The notes beneath the pieces are model-generated. The model did no database searches. It was not told where the DNA came from and saw nothing but the letters and a program-made list of their open reading frames with translations. A stretch of 64,000 nucleotides of DNA from Marinomonas ostreistagni (GTDB lineage: Bacteria > Pseudomonadota > Gammaproteobacteria > Pseudomonadales > Marinomonadaceae), in contig NZ_JAEMUH010000008.1 in assembly GCF_016461785.1 (NCBI RefSeq), positions 1-64,000 of the forward strand, read 5' to 3'. Numbering within the stretch: the first letter of the stretch is position 1; every line of letters begins with the position of its first letter. A program made the position numbers and the translations under genes. This document shows, in pieces, positions 19,901-31,219 of this stretch.

Positions 19901-20728
19901 ATGTACTCAGATACTACTGCGAAAAAGCCGACGCGTCCGATTACCTTATCGAAGCTACAGAAGATGAAGCAAGACGGTGAAAAGTTCACCTGTTTGACTT
20001 GTTACGATGCCACCTTTACTCACGCTATGAATCAGGCAGGAGTCGAAACCATTTTGGTCGGTGACTCTCTAGGCATGGTCGTACAAGGTCAAGACAGTAC
20101 GCTTCCAGTGTCCATTGAAGACATGTGCTACCACACTGCTGCAGTGAAACGCGGCAACAGTCACGCTTTTATTTTGGCTGACATGCCTTTTATGAGCTAT
20201 AGCACCCCAAATCAAGCACTGGAAAACGCAGCAAAGCTTATGCAAGCCGGTGCTAACATGGTGAAACTGGAAGGTGGTAGCTGGCTAGCCGATACCGTTC
20301 GCCTGTTATCTGAACGAGGCATTCCTGTATGTGCCCACTTAGGCTTAACACCACAAGCGGTACACAAGCTTGGTGGCTATAAAGTACAAGGAAAGGACAA
20401 AGCAGCAGCAGACTTGATCCTAGCAGAATCGCTAGAATTGGTGGCCGCTGGTGCAGACATCTTATTATACGAGTGCATTCCAAGCGCATTAGGCAAAAGT
20501 TTAACTGAAGCCGTTTCCGTGCCGGTTATCGGTATTGGTGCAGGCTCTGAAACGGATGGGCAAGTCTTGGTGATGCACGACATGCTTGGCGTCAACATGG
20601 GTCGACCAGCAAAGTTCGTGAAAAACTTTTTGACCGAAGGACGCACGATTGAACAAGCCTTTGCTGCTTACGTTGCAGACGTGAAAAGCGGCGTTTTCCC
20701 AGCACCAGAGCATACTTTTGACGCATGA
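19901..20728 (+). CDS. panB: 3-methyl-2-oxobutanoate hydroxymethyltransferase
   Basis: 275-aa ketopantoate hydroxymethyltransferase, first step of pantothenate (CoA precursor) synthesis, using methylene-THF. Mg2+-binding and active-site motifs are visible: [19 protein letters not shown] and [13 protein letters not shown]. Its last 4 bp overlap panC (ATGA), which couples the two pathway enzymes. Confidence 0.97.
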   Translation: MYSDTTAKKPTRPITLSKLQKMKQDGEKFTCLTCYDATFTHAMNQAGVETILVGDSLGMVVQGQDSTLPVSIEDMCYHTAAVKRGNSHAFILADMPFMSYSTPNQALENAAKLMQAGANMVKLEGGSWLADTVRLLSERGIPVCAHLGLTPQAVHKLGGYKVQGKDKAAADLILAESLELVAAGADILLYECIPSALGKSLTEAVSVPVIGIGAGSETDGQVLVMHDMLGVNMGRPAKFVKNFLTEGRTIEQAFAAYVADVKSGVFPAPEHTFDA

Positions 20729-21576
20729 AAACATTCCATACCGTTGCTGAACTTCGCACAGCCCTAAAAAGCGAACGCCTACAAGACAAACGCATTGCCT
20801 TTGTACCGACTATGGGTAACTTACACGAAGGCCATATGGATCTTATTCGTCGCGCCCGCCTGGAAGGGGACGTTGTGGTGTCCTCGATCTTTGTGAACCC
20901 AATGCAGTTCTCCGCTAATGAAGATCTAGAGCGCTACCCACGAACACTAAAAGAAGACCAAGCCTTGCTTGAAAGCAATGGTTGTGACTTCCTCTTTGCT
21001 CCGTCTGCGTTAGAAATGTACCCGGATGGCAAACGTAGCCAGACTCAAATCGAAGTTACAGGCTTGTCTGATATCCTATGCGGCGCAACACGTCCTGGAC
21101 ATTTTGTTGGCGTGGCCACGGTTGTGACAAAACTCTTTAACATTGTCATGCCAGACTGTGCCATATTTGGTAACAAAGATTACCAGCAACTAAAAGTCAT
21201 CGAAGACATGGTGCGCGATTTAAGCTCCAATGTTGAAATTATCGGTGTAGAAATTGCTCGAGCAGAGTCAGGTCTGGCCCTTAGCTCTCGTAACGGTTAC
21301 CTAACTGAAGCCGAACGCAACACCGCAACAACAATTTATCAAACCCTTCTATGGGCTAAGCAACACATCCTAGAAGGTCACGTAAGTTACGCAGACATTT
21401 GTGAACAAGCTCAACAGAAGCTTGAAACTGTGGGGTTTAAGCGTGACTACTTTGAAATACGTGCACAACACGACTTACTAACACCATCAGAGAAAGAGAA
21501 GCGACTGGTTATCTTAGTTGCAGCCTATTTAGGCAAAGCGCGGCTGATTGACAACTTAACTGTTGAACTGCCGTAA
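20725..21576 (+). CDS. panC: Pantothenate synthetase
   Basis: 283-aa pantoate-beta-alanine ligase. It joins pantoate and beta-alanine through a pantoyl-adenylate. The nucleotide-binding [14 protein letters not shown] motif and the FGNKDYQQL motif are intact. ATG at 20725 overlaps the panB stop. It is followed by pgi after 30 bp. Confidence 0.97.
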   Translation: MKTFHTVAELRTALKSERLQDKRIAFVPTMGNLHEGHMDLIRRARLEGDVVVSSIFVNPMQFSANEDLERYPRTLKEDQALLESNGCDFLFAPSALEMYPDGKRSQTQIEVTGLSDILCGATRPGHFVGVATVVTKLFNIVMPDCAIFGNKDYQQLKVIEDMVRDLSSNVEIIGVEIARAESGLALSSRNGYLTEAERNTATTIYQTLLWAKQHILEGHVSYADICEQAQQKLETVGFKRDYFEIRAQHDLLTPSEKEKRLVILVAAYLGKARLIDNLTVELP

Positions 21577-21606
21577 TAACTCTTAACTCAAATTAGGGAG
21601 ATTGTC

Positions 21607-23250
21607 ATGAGCTCACCAACGCAACACTCCGCTTGGCAAGCGCTGGCGCAACATCAGCAAGATATGACTTCAGTAAAGATGACTGAACTTTTCAATGCTG
21701 ATTCGACACGCGCCGAGTCTTTCAAAGCATCCGCTGCAGGGTGGACACTGGATTACTCTAAAAACCGTGCCAACGCGAATACCATGAAACTACTGTTTGA
21801 ACTGGTTGAACAAGCCGGCATGAAGTCTGCTATCCAAGGCATGTTCCATGGTGACCACATTAACAATACGGAAGACCGTTCCGTTTTACATGTGGCCCTA
21901 CGCGCAAGCCAAGCTCAAGATTCTCTAATGGTCGATGGCGTCAATGTTCTAGAAGAAGTACGCAGTACCCTAAACCAGATGGAAAAGTTTGTCGCGCAGT
22001 TACACAGCGGCGAATGGAAAGGCTACACCGACAAAAAAATTACTGACGTTGTTTCCATCGGTATTGGTGGCTCTTACCTTGGCCCAAAAGTAGTGGCCGA
22101 AGCCCTTACGCCTTATAAGAAAGATGACATCAAGGTTCATTTTGTTGCAAACATTGATGGTTCAGACATTACAGAGAAGTTGAAGCTTCTTAATGCTGAG
22201 ACCACTGTATTTATTGTTTCTTCGAAATCATTTGACACCTTAGAAACCCTTTACAACGCCAACGCCGCCCGCGCTTGGTGTATTGATCAAGGCGTGCCAG
22301 ATGCAGACATCAAGAAACACTTTGCAGCAGTCAGCTCCAATGTCGAAAAAGCCGTTAAATTCGGCATGGCAGAAGAGAACATTTTCCCTATGTGGGACTG
22401 GGTTGGCGGACGCTACTCTCTATGGTCCGCTATCGGTCTTCCAATTGCCGTAGCCGTTGGTATGGACAAATTCTATGAGCTGCTAGATGGCGCTCATGCC
22501 ATGGACCAACACTTCAAAACAGCCCCACTTGAAGAAAACCTTCCGGTGATCATGGGTGCACTCGGTGTGTGGTACAGCAACTTCCATAATGCACAAACCC
22601 ACGCTCTGATTCCATACGACCACTATCTACGCGCGATGCCAGCACATATCCAACAACTGGATATGGAAAGTAACGGCAAAGCCAACTTGCTGGACGGTTC
22701 TGGCGTTGCTACTGATACAGGCCCAATCATTTGGGGTGGTGCAGGCACAAATGGCCAGCATGCTTATCACCAGCTTTTACACCAAGGCACACGCCTAGTA
22801 CCAGTGGACTTTATTGCACCATTGAAAACCCATAACCCTGTTGCTGATCACCATGCCCAGCTGTTTGCAAACTGCTTAAGTCAATCTCAAGCACTAATGG
22901 TTGGTAAAAGCTTAGAACAAGCTGAGAAAGAATTGCGTGATGCGGGTGCAACGGAAGAGCAGGTGGCTGCGATAGCACCGCACAAAGTGATTCCAGGCAA
23001 CCGTCCAAGCAACACCTTGCTAACAGAACAACTGACACCATTCACGACAGGTTCTTTGATTGCTTTGTACGAGCACCGTACTTTTGTTCAAGGCACTATC
23101 TGGGGCATTAACTCTTTCGACCAATGGGGCGTGGAGCTTGGCAAAGTACTAGGTACAGACATCTACAATCGCCTTGTAAGTGATTCTGACAACAGCCAGT
23201 TAGATGAATCCACTCAAGCACTGATCGCAGCCTTCAAAGCGGCACAATAA
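21607..23250 (+). CDS. pgi: Glucose-6-phosphate isomerase
   Basis: 547-aa phosphoglucose isomerase interconverting glucose-6-P and fructose-6-P. The signature GRYSLWSAIGLP and the SIGIGGSYLGPK substrate loop are present, and length equals the E. coli enzyme. Placement of pgi after panC follows the Pseudomonas order. AGGGAG lies just before ATG 21607, so it has its own good ribosome-binding site. Transcription ends at the hairpin 20 bp downstream. Confidence 0.97.
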   Translation: MSSPTQHSAWQALAQHQQDMTSVKMTELFNADSTRAESFKASAAGWTLDYSKNRANANTMKLLFELVEQAGMKSAIQGMFHGDHINNTEDRSVLHVALRASQAQDSLMVDGVNVLEEVRSTLNQMEKFVAQLHSGEWKGYTDKKITDVVSIGIGGSYLGPKVVAEALTPYKKDDIKVHFVANIDGSDITEKLKLLNAETTVFIVSSKSFDTLETLYNANAARAWCIDQGVPDADIKKHFAAVSSNVEKAVKFGMAEENIFPMWDWVGGRYSLWSAIGLPIAVAVGMDKFYELLDGAHAMDQHFKTAPLEENLPVIMGALGVWYSNFHNAQTHALIPYDHYLRAMPAHIQQLDMESNGKANLLDGSGVATDTGPIIWGGAGTNGQHAYHQLLHQGTRLVPVDFIAPLKTHNPVADHHAQLFANCLSQSQALMVGKSLEQAEKELRDAGATEEQVAAIAPHKVIPGNRPSNTLLTEQLTPFTTGSLIALYEHRTFVQGTIWGINSFDQWGVELGKVLGTDIYNRLVSDSDNSQLDESTQALIAAFKAAQ

Positions 23251-23270
23251 GCTTTCTAAACCTTAAAACC

Positions 23271-23297
23271 AAAAGCCCTCACAGTATGAGGGCTTTT
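23271..23297. terminator. Bidirectional intrinsic terminator
   Basis: A perfect 10-bp stem, AAAAGCCCTC (23271-23280) / GAGGGCTTTT (23288-23297), with a 7-nt loop. It lies between the convergent pgi (+) and SDR (-) genes and has T-rich ends in both directions. Confidence 0.9.
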
Positions 23298-23318
23298 AAA
23301 TTCAAACTACATTTCATT

Positions 23319-24047
23319 TTAAAGATCAAAGTTAGTTGGCATTACCACTACATCACGAATAGTCATGCCACGTGGTCTGGTTAACATAAAGATCAAAATC
23401 TCTGCTATTTCATCTGCTTCTACTAAACTACCTGACGCTTTAGCTTCTGCAAGCTTTTCCTCCGGCCAATCAGATAAAAGAGAGGTGACAACTGGACCCG
23501 GCGATACTGAACCTACACGCAACCCATCTTTAAAAACTTGACGTCGAGTTGTTTGAACAAAGCAGTCAATCGCCCATTTAGATGAAGCATACACAGGCTC
23601 CCATGGCGTAGGGAAATGGGCTGCCAGCGAGCTAGTTACCAATATATCACCCGTTTTACGGGGAGCCATATGCTTAATCACATCTCGCACATTTTTCATT
23701 ACCACATTGACATTTAAGTTCAACATGCGATCAATCGCATCGGGGTCTGCGTCCACTAAATCTCCACCGACATAAAGACCTGCATTCGCGTGAAAAATAT
23801 CAAGTACACCGCCAGTGAGCTCTAAAATTTTTGGCACGAGTGTTTTACATGCTTCAGTGTCAAGCAAGTCAACAACCAAAGGTTTAGCCAGCTCAAACTC
23901 AGCACATACACGATCAAGCGCCTGAGCATCGCGGTCAACCAACACGACCGTCGCACCTTCACTTAACATTGCTTTCGCACTGGCCCAACCAATTCCTGAT
24001 GCCGCCCCAGTAATAGCCGCGCACTTACCTTTTAATTTTCCAGACAT
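23319..24047 (-). CDS. SDR oxidoreductase, ribitol 2-dehydrogenase-like
   Basis: 242-aa classical short-chain dehydrogenase with a GAASGIGWASAKA Rossmann loop, the HANAG (NNAG-type) motif, and catalytic Ser plus YASSK (Tyr/Lys). It resembles RbtD-type ribitol 2-dehydrogenases (MLNLNVNV, VSPGPVVTSLLSDWPEEK, MLTRPRGMTIRD). Substrate is not proven, and no ribitol transporter or kinase is adjacent. I chose ATG 24047 because AGAGGTG precedes it; an upstream start at 24083 would add 12 residues without support. It is isolated from neighbours on both sides. Confidence 0.8.
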   Translation of the reverse strand: MSGKLKGKCAAITGAASGIGWASAKAMLSEGATVVLVDRDAQALDRVCAEFELAKPLVVDLLDTEACKTLVPKILELTGGVLDIFHANAGLYVGGDLVDADPDAIDRMLNLNVNVVMKNVRDVIKHMAPRKTGDILVTSSLAAHFPTPWEPVYASSKWAIDCFVQTTRRQVFKDGLRVGSVSPGPVVTSLLSDWPEEKLAEAKASGSLVEADEIAEILIFMLTRPRGMTIRDVVVMPTNFDL

Positions 24048-24154
24048 GATCACCTCTTTATAGTTATTCGACAGAGAATTCACGTATTATCCGACTCATG
24101 AACAAGAGATCTTTATACTTTTTCTACAAAGAGTAGTGTTTTTTTGTTAACTAT

Positions 24155-24192
24155 TTTGCGACAGCACCAATCTTCGTTGAGACTGTCGCAAA
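24155..24192. repeat. 10-bp inverted repeat downstream of the DUF1566 pair
   Basis: TTTGCGACAG (24155-24164) and CTGTCGCAAA (24183-24192) form a perfect 10-bp stem with an 18-nt loop, 30 bp after the DUF1566 stop codon. It has no U-tract on either strand, so it may be an RNA-stabilising 3' hairpin or a weak terminator. Confidence 0.45.
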
Positions 24193-24221
24193 GGTAGCCA
24201 ATCAACCAAAAATACAACCTT

Positions 24222-24794
24222 TCAACGCGCATCTCTAACAAGTCTAAAGAAACGCACATAATCATACTGACCAACTGAACTCTTATCCAAGGTCCCATCA
24301 GCAAAGCTAATAACCCAAACAAAGGTATCGGTTGAATCATAGTAAGAAGTAGGTGTCGAGCTAAACAAAACCATACTATTAACAGTGCTTTGATCATCTG
24401 ATGCTTGAGTGTTCTTCAGTGGAAATACATCCTCATTCAAAGCAGGACGCGTACAACGCTCCTCGACAATACTTCGTAATTCCTTAACATTAGGTAGTCG
24501 CCAATCTGTATAACCCGCAAATCCACCGTCTGCATTTAATGAATCAATGTAGCTCAGCACTTGTGAAAAAGTCGACTGAAGCGTATCACCTGTGCGGCAA
24601 TCACTGCCTGAGAAACCTTCCACACATTGTTTCCACATCAATCCAGTAGAGTGATCAACCACTACCCCATTCTCAGCGTCTACCGTAAAATTACTCGCTG
24701 GCGTAGTCGCAGTAATGGTTGACGTATTACATCCAGCCCAAGCATTCAAGCTCAGCATGCAACATAAAACTGAAAAGTATTTTTTATTCATCAT
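24222..24794 (-). CDS. Exported DUF1566 (Lcl C-terminal-like) protein
   Basis: 190 aa. The N-terminus is a signal peptide (MMNKKYFSVLCCMLSLNAWA) with probable cleavage before GC. The body is one DUF1566 domain with the diagnostic VVDHSTGLMWKQC and TDWRLPNVKEL motifs and several Cys for disulfides. The domain is common in surface and secreted proteins and is related to formylglycine-sulfatase/C-lectin-like folds; no enzymatic role is known. Its start overlaps the end of the preceding DUF1566 lipoprotein gene by 11 bp, so the two are coupled and probably act together at the cell envelope. Confidence 0.72.
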   Translation of the reverse strand: MMNKKYFSVLCCMLSLNAWAGCNTSTITATTPASNFTVDAENGVVVDHSTGLMWKQCVEGFSGSDCRTGDTLQSTFSQVLSYIDSLNADGGFAGYTDWRLPNVKELRSIVEERCTRPALNEDVFPLKNTQASDDQSTVNSMVLFSSTPTSYYDSTDTFVWVISFADGTLDKSSVGQYDYVRFFRLVRDAR

Positions 24795-26175
24795 CAGTTC
24801 TCACTAACATCACCCCTAGACTAGAGCCTTTTGAAAGACCATCCAATAAGCCTAACTCTTGACCGCTTGAAGCGGTATCACGCAAATATACACGCCATGC
24901 TCGACTAGAATTGCCAACCTCATAAAAAGGGGAGCTAGTCCAGTAGCTATCGACCAGGGTGTCACTTGTAAAAGGAAAAAAGTTTGTATCAATTGCAAAA
25001 GTCGTTCTTCGTGCAAAAGAATTACCGTAATAGACTAAGCTCATGAGCTCTTTTGTCGTCGGTAAGCGCCAATCGTTGAAACCGCATAACCCTTCTGCAT
25101 TCACTCGCTCTCTAAAAGCTGATGTATTACAAAGGCCATCTGCACCATCATAGCCAAAACAACTATCAGGATTGCTAGTGTTTGAGTCCTCCCCTTCTGT
25201 CACACCCGAACCACTTAGATCAGGCTCGTACCAAGTAAAAGAGTCATCTGCATCGTGTAAGCTGCCGCTGAATGCACTGCCACTAGCACTATCACTGCTA
25301 TCCTTCACTTCCCACATCAAACCTGTCACATGATCCAGAACGCAGTTCCAGTCTTCAGAATCGGCCGTTAAAATACTGCCATCGCTACCCACTTTGCTAA
25401 AGCTAAACCCGGCTAAGCCATCATCATCACCGCTGGCGATATCATCAACATCACGCCCAAATGAACAGTCTTGACCTTCAGGTAACAAATCACCGCCTTC
25501 ACAAGCTTCTTGATGGGTGTCCGAACTCACAGCAAATTTTGAACCGGTATCATTTAGCTCTCTCATTTGAGCAAAATCAGTAACATCTATACCGTTATCC
25601 ATTGGGACAAATGTTTTAATTGGACTAAAGCTACTGACCGTTGTCGCATCCAGTGAAGTTTGTGCAACAACCGCTGCATAATAAGTCACGCCATTTTCAA
25701 GGTACGCGGCAGGCGAGGTATAACTCGTTTCTTCCAAGTCATCTACCGCCAGTAATAAACTGGACAATTCTGAGCTTGCAGTTATTTCCTCTGTCGAATA
25801 ATACACAGCGTAGGCGACGGCATTTGGCGTCTTATTCCAACGCAACAGGACTTGCTGATCCGCAACCACTGCCACCAATGAAGTAGGAGCCTGCAAACTT
25901 ACGTCAATAGAATAGTCGACTGGCTCAGAAGAACTATCATCACCGTCGGAGTCATCCGATCCAGTCGAATCCTCTTCCGTATCAGTTTGAGTATCGTCTT
26001 CAGACGTATCTGTATCTTCCGTAGTATCAGTATCCGTATTGGTATCGTCCGTACCTGAAGAACCATCAGTACTTGTTTGCTCACCTGAAGAGTCCGTACC
26101 ATCAGCCGAAGGCTCAGGCTCACCACACGCAGATAAAAGAAACAAACAAAATAGAGAAATAAGCAGTCGATTCAT
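24784..26175 (-). CDS. DUF1566 lipoprotein with Asp/Ser/Thr-rich stalk and fibronectin-like domain
   Basis: About 463 aa. A lipobox (LLSAC) near residue 17 predicts lipidation. Next comes a strongly acidic stalk of Asp/Thr/Ser/Glu (about 20-90) and a fibronectin type III-like domain (about 95-190, APTSLVAVVADQQVLLRWNK). The C-terminal DUF1566 domain has GLMWEVK, NDWRLPTTKEL and WTSSPF. The Asp-rich stretches (for example GDDDGLAG) may bind calcium. No clear ribosome-binding site distinguishes ATG 26175 from ATG 26187. The pair lies between terminators in an accessory gap of the conserved backbone. Confidence 0.72.
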   Translation of the reverse strand: MNRLLISLFCLFLLSACGEPEPSADGTDSSGEQTSTDGSSGTDDTNTDTDTTEDTDTSEDDTQTDTEEDSTGSDDSDGDDSSSEPVDYSIDVSLQAPTSLVAVVADQQVLLRWNKTPNAVAYAVYYSTEEITASSELSSLLLAVDDLEETSYTSPAAYLENGVTYYAAVVAQTSLDATTVSSFSPIKTFVPMDNGIDVTDFAQMRELNDTGSKFAVSSDTHQEACEGGDLLPEGQDCSFGRDVDDIASGDDDGLAGFSFSKVGSDGSILTADSEDWNCVLDHVTGLMWEVKDSSDSASGSAFSGSLHDADDSFTWYEPDLSGSGVTEGEDSNTSNPDSCFGYDGADGLCNTSAFRERVNAEGLCGFNDWRLPTTKELMSLVYYGNSFARRTTFAIDTNFFPFTSDTLVDSYWTSSPFYEVGNSSRAWRVYLRDTASSGQELGLLDGLSKGSSLGVMLVRTDDE

Positions 26176-26254
26176 TAGAAAGTCCATAGAAATAGGCGAT
26201 ATACCATGTTGATGGAAACGGCATTTGTACGCAAATGTTTAGCCTATAAAACAA

Positions 26255-26288
26255 AAAAACGCCAAGAAGTTACCCTCTTGGCGTTTTT
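26255..26288 (-). terminator. Intrinsic terminator after greA
   Basis: The stem AAAAACGCCAAGA / TCTTGGCGTTTTT has an 8-nt loop and lies 20 bp beyond the greA stop. T-runs flank both sides. It ends the carA-carB-greA unit before the DUF1566 genes. Confidence 0.9.
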
Positions 26289-26307
26289 ATACTAGCCGTT
26301 TAGATGA

Positions 26308-26784
26308 CTAGATGTGTTCAACCGTTTCGATTTCATAGACCACTTCACCGGCAGGAATCTTAATCGCAACTTCGTCGCCTTCCATCTTGCCAATGATTGC
26401 TTTCGCAATCGGTGAAGCGTAAGAGATCTTTTTCGCTTTCACATCAGACTCATCATCACCCACGATTTTGTAGGTAACCGTTTCTTCGGTATCCACATTG
26501 AACAACGTCACTGTGGTACCAAAAATCACTTTACCTGTGTGTGGGATCGTCTTTACATCGATAACCTGTGAGTCAGAAAGCTTGCCTTCGATCTCAGAGA
26601 TACGACCTTCACAAAAGCCCTGCTCTTCACGAGCCGCGTGGTATTCCGCGTTCTCTTTCAGGTCACCGTGCTCACGTGCTTCCGCAATGTCTGCGATCAC
26701 ACGTGGACGAACAACTGTTTTCAAGTGGTTCAGCTCTTCACGTAAACGTGTTTCGCCTTCCACTGTCATCGGTACTTTTTTCAT
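26308..26784 (-). CDS. greA: Transcription elongation factor GreA
   Basis: 158-aa factor that enters the RNA polymerase secondary channel and stimulates cleavage of backtracked RNA. It has an N-terminal coiled coil ([14 protein letters not shown] ... [15 protein letters not shown], with the acidic tip) and the FKBP-like C-terminal domain. Its ATG overlaps the carB stop by one base (TAATG), so it is coupled to carB, as in Pseudomonas. Confidence 0.97.
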   Translation of the reverse strand: MKKVPMTVEGETRLREELNHLKTVVRPRVIADIAEAREHGDLKENAEYHAAREEQGFCEGRISEIEGKLSDSQVIDVKTIPHTGKVIFGTTVTLFNVDTEETVTYKIVGDDESDVKAKKISYASPIAKAIIGKMEGDEVAIKIPAGEVVYEIETVEHI

Positions 26785-29700
26785 TATTTCCCCGAATGCA
26801 AATCTTGTAGTCTTCTGACTGTGATTTCTTCATTCTTACGGCTGATGGCTAGGCTCGTTGCTTCCGCGCCCGCTAGGGTCGTGGTGTAACAAACTTTGCC
26901 TTGAAGCGCTGTACGACGAATCACAGAAGAGTCTGCAATCGCTTGCGTGCCCGATGTCGTGTTGATGATGTAAGCGATTTCGCCGTTTTTCAGCATATCA
27001 ACGATATGTGGACGACCTTCGTTTACTTTGTTTACTTTCTTCACTTCAACGCCACTGTCAGCAAGGAACTTCGCTGTACCACCTGTAGCCACTAGATCAA
27101 AACCTAGTCCAGCCAAACGCTTCGCTACTTCAACCGCTCCTGGTTTGTCTTGGTCACGTACAGAGATGAAAGCACGGCCTGATGTTGGCAATACAGTACC
27201 ACCACCTAGCACAGCCTTACCAAAGGCTTCGGCAAAACTATCGCCAACACCCATTACTTCACCCGTAGATTTCATCTCAGGGCCAAGAATTGGGTCAACA
27301 CCTTGGAATTTGTTGAATGGGAAGACTGCTTCTTTCACACTGTAGTAATCAGGAATCACTTCCTCAGTAAAGCCAAGTTCAGCCAATGTCTTACCAGCCA
27401 TCACTAGCGCAGCAAGCTGCGCTAAAGAACGACCGATACACTTAGACACGAACGGTACCGTACGCGATGCACGAGGGTTAACCTCGATTACGTAAATTTC
27501 ACCGTCTTGAACTGCTAACTGAGTGTTCATCAGACCGATTACACCAAGCTCAAGTGCCATACATTTGATCATTTCACGGATTTCGTCTTGGATATCCGCT
27601 GGCAATGAGTATGGAGGCAAAGAACATGCAGAGTCACCAGAGTGAACACCCGCTTGCTCGATATGCTGCATGATACCACCGATTACTACCTGCTCACCAT
27701 CAGAGATACAGTCGATGTCGATCTCGATTGCTGAGTTTAGGAAGTGGTCTAGTAGTACTGGGCTGTCGTTTGACACTTTTACCGCAGACGTCATGTAGCG
27801 AGTCAATTCTTTCTCGTTGTAAACGATCTCCATCGCACGACCACCAAGTACGTATGAAGGACGTACAACCAGTGGGTAGCCGATTTCAGCCGCTTTCACG
27901 ATCGCTTGCTCAGTTGAACGAACAGTCGCGTTCTTAGGCTGCTTGTAGCCTAGGCGCTGAATCATGCTTTGGAAACGTTCGCGGTCTTCGGCACGGTCGA
28001 TCGCTTCTGGCGTGGTACCAATGATTGGCACACCTTCGTTTTGCAGTGCACGAGCAATCTTAAGCGGTGTTTGACCACCGAACTGTACGATAACGCCTGT
28101 TGGTTTTTCAGTACGAACGATCTCTAGAACGTCTTCAAGCGTTACAGGCTCGAAGTACAGACGATCAGAGGTATCGTAGTCAGTCGAAACGGTTTCAGGG
28201 TTACAGTTAACCATGATGGTTTCGAAACCGTCTTCACGTAGACCTAGGGCCGCGTGTACACAGCAGTAGTCAAACTCGATACCTTGACCGATACGGTTCG
28301 GACCACCACCTAGGATGATGACTTTTTCTTTATCGCTTGGCGCTGCTTCACACTCGTCTTCGTACGTTGAGTACATGTACGCAGTGTTCGATGCGAATTC
28401 TGCCGCACAAGTATCTACACGCTTGTACACTGGGTGTACATTGACTAGGTAACGACGCTCACGAAGAGACTTCTCAGTAACGCTTAGTAGAGACGCAAGA
28501 CGTGCATCAGAGAAACCTTTACGTTTCAGGCGACGCATGTAGTCGTAATCAAGATCCGAAAGACCTGCGTTTTCAAGCGCTTGCTCTTCTTTGATTAGGT
28601 CTTCGATTTGTACAAGGAACCATGGATCAACACCCGTTACTTCGTACACTTCGTCAACGCTCATACCTGATCGGAACGCATCACCGATGTACCAAATACG
28701 GTCTGCACCTGGTGCTTTCAATTCGCGCTGCAATTTCTCTTTGCTGCTTTCATCAGCAAGATCAAGTTGTGGGTTGAAACCATCAGAACCAGTTTCCAGA
28801 CCACGCAATGCTTTTTGCATAGATTCTTGGAACGTACGACCGATTGCCATCACCTCACCAACCGACTTCATCTGAGTCGTCAGACGGTCGTTTGCAGTTG
28901 GGAATTTTTCGAATGTGAAACGAGGAATCTTCGTTACAACGTAGTCGATTGATGGCTCGAAGCTCGCTGGCGTTAGACCACCAGTGATGTCGTTTTGTAG
29001 CTCATCAAGGGTGTAACCGATCGCCAATTTCGCAGCAATCTTAGCGATTGGGAAGCCTGTTGCTTTAGATGCTAGGGCAGAAGAACGAGATACACGAGGG
29101 TTCATCTCGATCACGACTAGACGACCAGTCTTAGGATCCATACCGAACTGTACGTTCGAACCACCTGTTTCAACACCGATCTCACGCAATACCGCCAAAG
29201 AAGCGTTACGCATGATTTGGTATTCTTTGTCAGTCAGAGTCTGAGCCGGTGCAACCGTGATCGAGTCACCTGTGTGAACACCCATGGCATCGAAGTTTTC
29301 GATCGCACAAACGATGATACAGTTATCGTTTTTGTCACGAACTACTTCCATCTCGTACTCTTTCCAACCGATTAGAGATTCGTCGATTAGAAGCTCGTTA
29401 GTTGGAGAAAGATCAAGACCACGTGTACAGATCTCTTCGAACTCTTCCATGTTGTAAGCGATACCACCACCGGTACCACCCATTGTGAAAGATGGACGAA
29501 TAATACATGGGAAGCCTACTTCGTTCAGTACACCAAGTGCTTCATCCATGTTGTGCGCGATACCCGCACGTGGACATTCTAGGCCGATTGCCTTCATCGC
29601 TTCGTCGAAACGGTGACGGTCTTCCGCTTTATCGATTGCGTCTGCTGTCGCACCGATCATTTCAACATTGTATTTTTCTAGTACACCGTGACGCTCAAGA

Positions 29701-30002
29701 TCCAGGGCACAGTTCAACGCTGTTTGACCACCCATAGTAGGAAGAACGGCATCTGGACGCTCTTTCTCGATGATCTTTTCAACCGTTTGCCACTCGATCG
29801 GCTCGATGTAGGTCGCATCCGCCATAACAGGGTCTGTCATGATGGTTGCAGGGTTCGAGTTCACAAGGATTACTCGGAAGCCTTCTTCACGAAGGGCTTT
29901 ACAGGCTTGCGCACCTGAGTAGTCAAATTCACAGGCCTGACCGATGACAATCGGGCCAGCACCTAAGATTAAGACGCTTTTTATGTCAGTACGTTTTGGC
30001 AT
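26784..30002 (-). CDS. carB: Carbamoyl-phosphate synthase large subunit
   Basis: 1072-aa large subunit with two homologous ATP-grasp halves (carboxyphosphate and carbamoyl-phosphate forming) and a C-terminal MGS-like allosteric domain (about 940-1072). It supplies carbamoyl phosphate for arginine and pyrimidines. Motifs such as [17 protein letters not shown] and [16 protein letters not shown] mark the two halves. It starts 17 bp after carA. Confidence 0.98.
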   Translation of the reverse strand: MPKRTDIKSVLILGAGPIVIGQACEFDYSGAQACKALREEGFRVILVNSNPATIMTDPVMADATYIEPIEWQTVEKIIEKERPDAVLPTMGGQTALNCALDLERHGVLEKYNVEMIGATADAIDKAEDRHRFDEAMKAIGLECPRAGIAHNMDEALGVLNEVGFPCIIRPSFTMGGTGGGIAYNMEEFEEICTRGLDLSPTNELLIDESLIGWKEYEMEVVRDKNDNCIIVCAIENFDAMGVHTGDSITVAPAQTLTDKEYQIMRNASLAVLREIGVETGGSNVQFGMDPKTGRLVVIEMNPRVSRSSALASKATGFPIAKIAAKLAIGYTLDELQNDITGGLTPASFEPSIDYVVTKIPRFTFEKFPTANDRLTTQMKSVGEVMAIGRTFQESMQKALRGLETGSDGFNPQLDLADESSKEKLQRELKAPGADRIWYIGDAFRSGMSVDEVYEVTGVDPWFLVQIEDLIKEEQALENAGLSDLDYDYMRRLKRKGFSDARLASLLSVTEKSLRERRYLVNVHPVYKRVDTCAAEFASNTAYMYSTYEDECEAAPSDKEKVIILGGGPNRIGQGIEFDYCCVHAALGLREDGFETIMVNCNPETVSTDYDTSDRLYFEPVTLEDVLEIVRTEKPTGVIVQFGGQTPLKIARALQNEGVPIIGTTPEAIDRAEDRERFQSMIQRLGYKQPKNATVRSTEQAIVKAAEIGYPLVVRPSYVLGGRAMEIVYNEKELTRYMTSAVKVSNDSPVLLDHFLNSAIEIDIDCISDGEQVVIGGIMQHIEQAGVHSGDSACSLPPYSLPADIQDEIREMIKCMALELGVIGLMNTQLAVQDGEIYVIEVNPRASRTVPFVSKCIGRSLAQLAALVMAGKTLAELGFTEEVIPDYYSVKEAVFPFNKFQGVDPILGPEMKSTGEVMGVGDSFAEAFGKAVLGGGTVLPTSGRAFISVRDQDKPGAVEVAKRLAGLGFDLVATGGTAKFLADSGVEVKKVNKVNEGRPHIVDMLKNGEIAYIINTTSGTQAIADSSVIRRTALQGKVCYTTTLAGAEATSLAISRKNEEITVRRLQDLHSGK

Positions 30003-30019
30003 AGTCTTCTCGTTCTCGC

Positions 30020-31150
30020 TTAGGCTTTCGTTGCTTTGATGTTTTCAATGAACTGATCGAATAGCGGCGCCACATCGTGTGGACCTGGGCTTGCTTCAGG
30101 GTGACCCTGGAAGCTAAACGCTTTCTTATCAGTACGCGCAATACCTTGTAGAGAACCGTCAAACAATGATTTGTGAGTCGCTTCAAGATTTGCAGGCAAC
30201 GTTGCTTCATCTACGGCGAAACCGTGGTTCTGGCTGGTAATCATGACACGGCCAGATTGGATGTCTTGCACAGGGTGGTTTGCACCGTGGTGACCAAACT
30301 TCATCTTCACCGTTTGCGCACCGCTCGCTAGAGCAAGCAACTGGTGTCCTAGACAGATACCGAAAACGGGAATTTCAGTTTCTAGGATTTCTTTGATCGC
30401 AGTGATCGCGTAATCACATGGCTCTGGGTCACCAGGACCATTCGATAGGAAAACACCATCTGGGTTAAGAGCTAGCACATCGCTTGCTGGTGTTTTCGCA
30501 GGTACAACTGTCAAGCGGCAACCTCGCTCAACAAGCATACGCAAGATGTTGGTTTTCACGCCGAAGTCGTACGCCACTACGTGGAATGGGAATTCAGTTG
30601 GCGTTGTGTGACCGTTTACAAGATCCCAAGTAGACTCCGTCCACTCATAAGATTTTTCAGTCGTCACTTCTTTTGCTAGATCCATGCCTTTCAAACCAGG
30701 GAAAGCTTTCGCTTGTGCAACGGCTTCCTCTTCGTTGATGTTATCGCCAGCCATAATACAGCCAGCTTGTGCGCCTTTTTCACGTAGGATACGAGTTAGT
30801 TTACGCGTATCAATATCGGCGATACCTACAACACCCTTGCGCTTAAGATAAGCGTCAAGAGATTCTTGTTTACGCCAGCTGCTTGCTAGCAAAGGTAAGT
30901 CGCGGATAATCAAGCCCGAACACCAAACTTGGTTAGATTCTTCATCTTCGGCGTTAACGCCAGTGTTACCAATGTGAGGGTAGGTCAAAGTGACCATTTG
31001 TCGAGCGTAGGAAGGGTCGGTAAGAATTTCTTGATAACCGGTCATAGAGGTGTTAAATACAACCTCTGCGGTTGAGGAGCCATCTGCCCCGATCGACACT
31101 CCTCTGAATATTGTGCCGTCTTCCAGAGCAAGAATCGCTGATGTTGCCAA
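30020..31150 (-). CDS. carA: Carbamoyl-phosphate synthase small subunit
   Basis: 376-aa glutaminase subunit that passes ammonia to CarB. The nucleophile Cys is in GICLGHQ (near residue 268) and the partner residues are in [10 protein letters not shown]. The start is TTG at 31150, supported by GGGAGG 5 nt upstream and a family-like N-terminus ([16 protein letters not shown]). A strong intrinsic terminator lies within its leader, implying control by attenuation. Confidence 0.97.
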   Translation of the reverse strand: MATSAILALEDGTIFRGVSIGADGSSTAEVVFNTSMTGYQEILTDPSYARQMVTLTYPHIGNTGVNAEDEESNQVWCSGLIIRDLPLLASSWRKQESLDAYLKRKGVVGIADIDTRKLTRILREKGAQAGCIMAGDNINEEEAVAQAKAFPGLKGMDLAKEVTTEKSYEWTESTWDLVNGHTTPTEFPFHVVAYDFGVKTNILRMLVERGCRLTVVPAKTPASDVLALNPDGVFLSNGPGDPEPCDYAITAIKEILETEIPVFGICLGHQLLALASGAQTVKMKFGHHGANHPVQDIQSGRVMITSQNHGFAVDEATLPANLEATHKSLFDGSLQGIARTDKKAFSFQGHPEASPGPHDVAPLFDQFIENIKATKA

Positions 31151-31183
31151 AGGAACCTCCCGTTAGAGCCTATTTTAGGTTGC

Positions 31184-31219
31184 AAAAAAGCGAGGTAAAC
31201 TCGTGGTCCACCTCGCTTT
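31184..31219 (-). terminator. Attenuator-like terminator in the carA leader
   Basis: On the minus strand, AAAGCGAGGT pairs with ACCTCGCTTT (31219-31210 with 31196-31187), and the T-run at 31189-31184 follows. It sits 34 bp before the carA start and about 180 bp beyond the upstream DJ-1 gene. A likely promoter upstream is TTTACA with a TATA-rich box near 31315-31345. It could end DJ-1 transcription or, more interestingly, attenuate carAB. Confidence 0.65.

Noticed and set aside
27028..29918. Several ORFs antisense to carB, and similar ones antisense to purL and valS
   Set aside because: Shadow frames of highly conserved coding sequence; no start signals.
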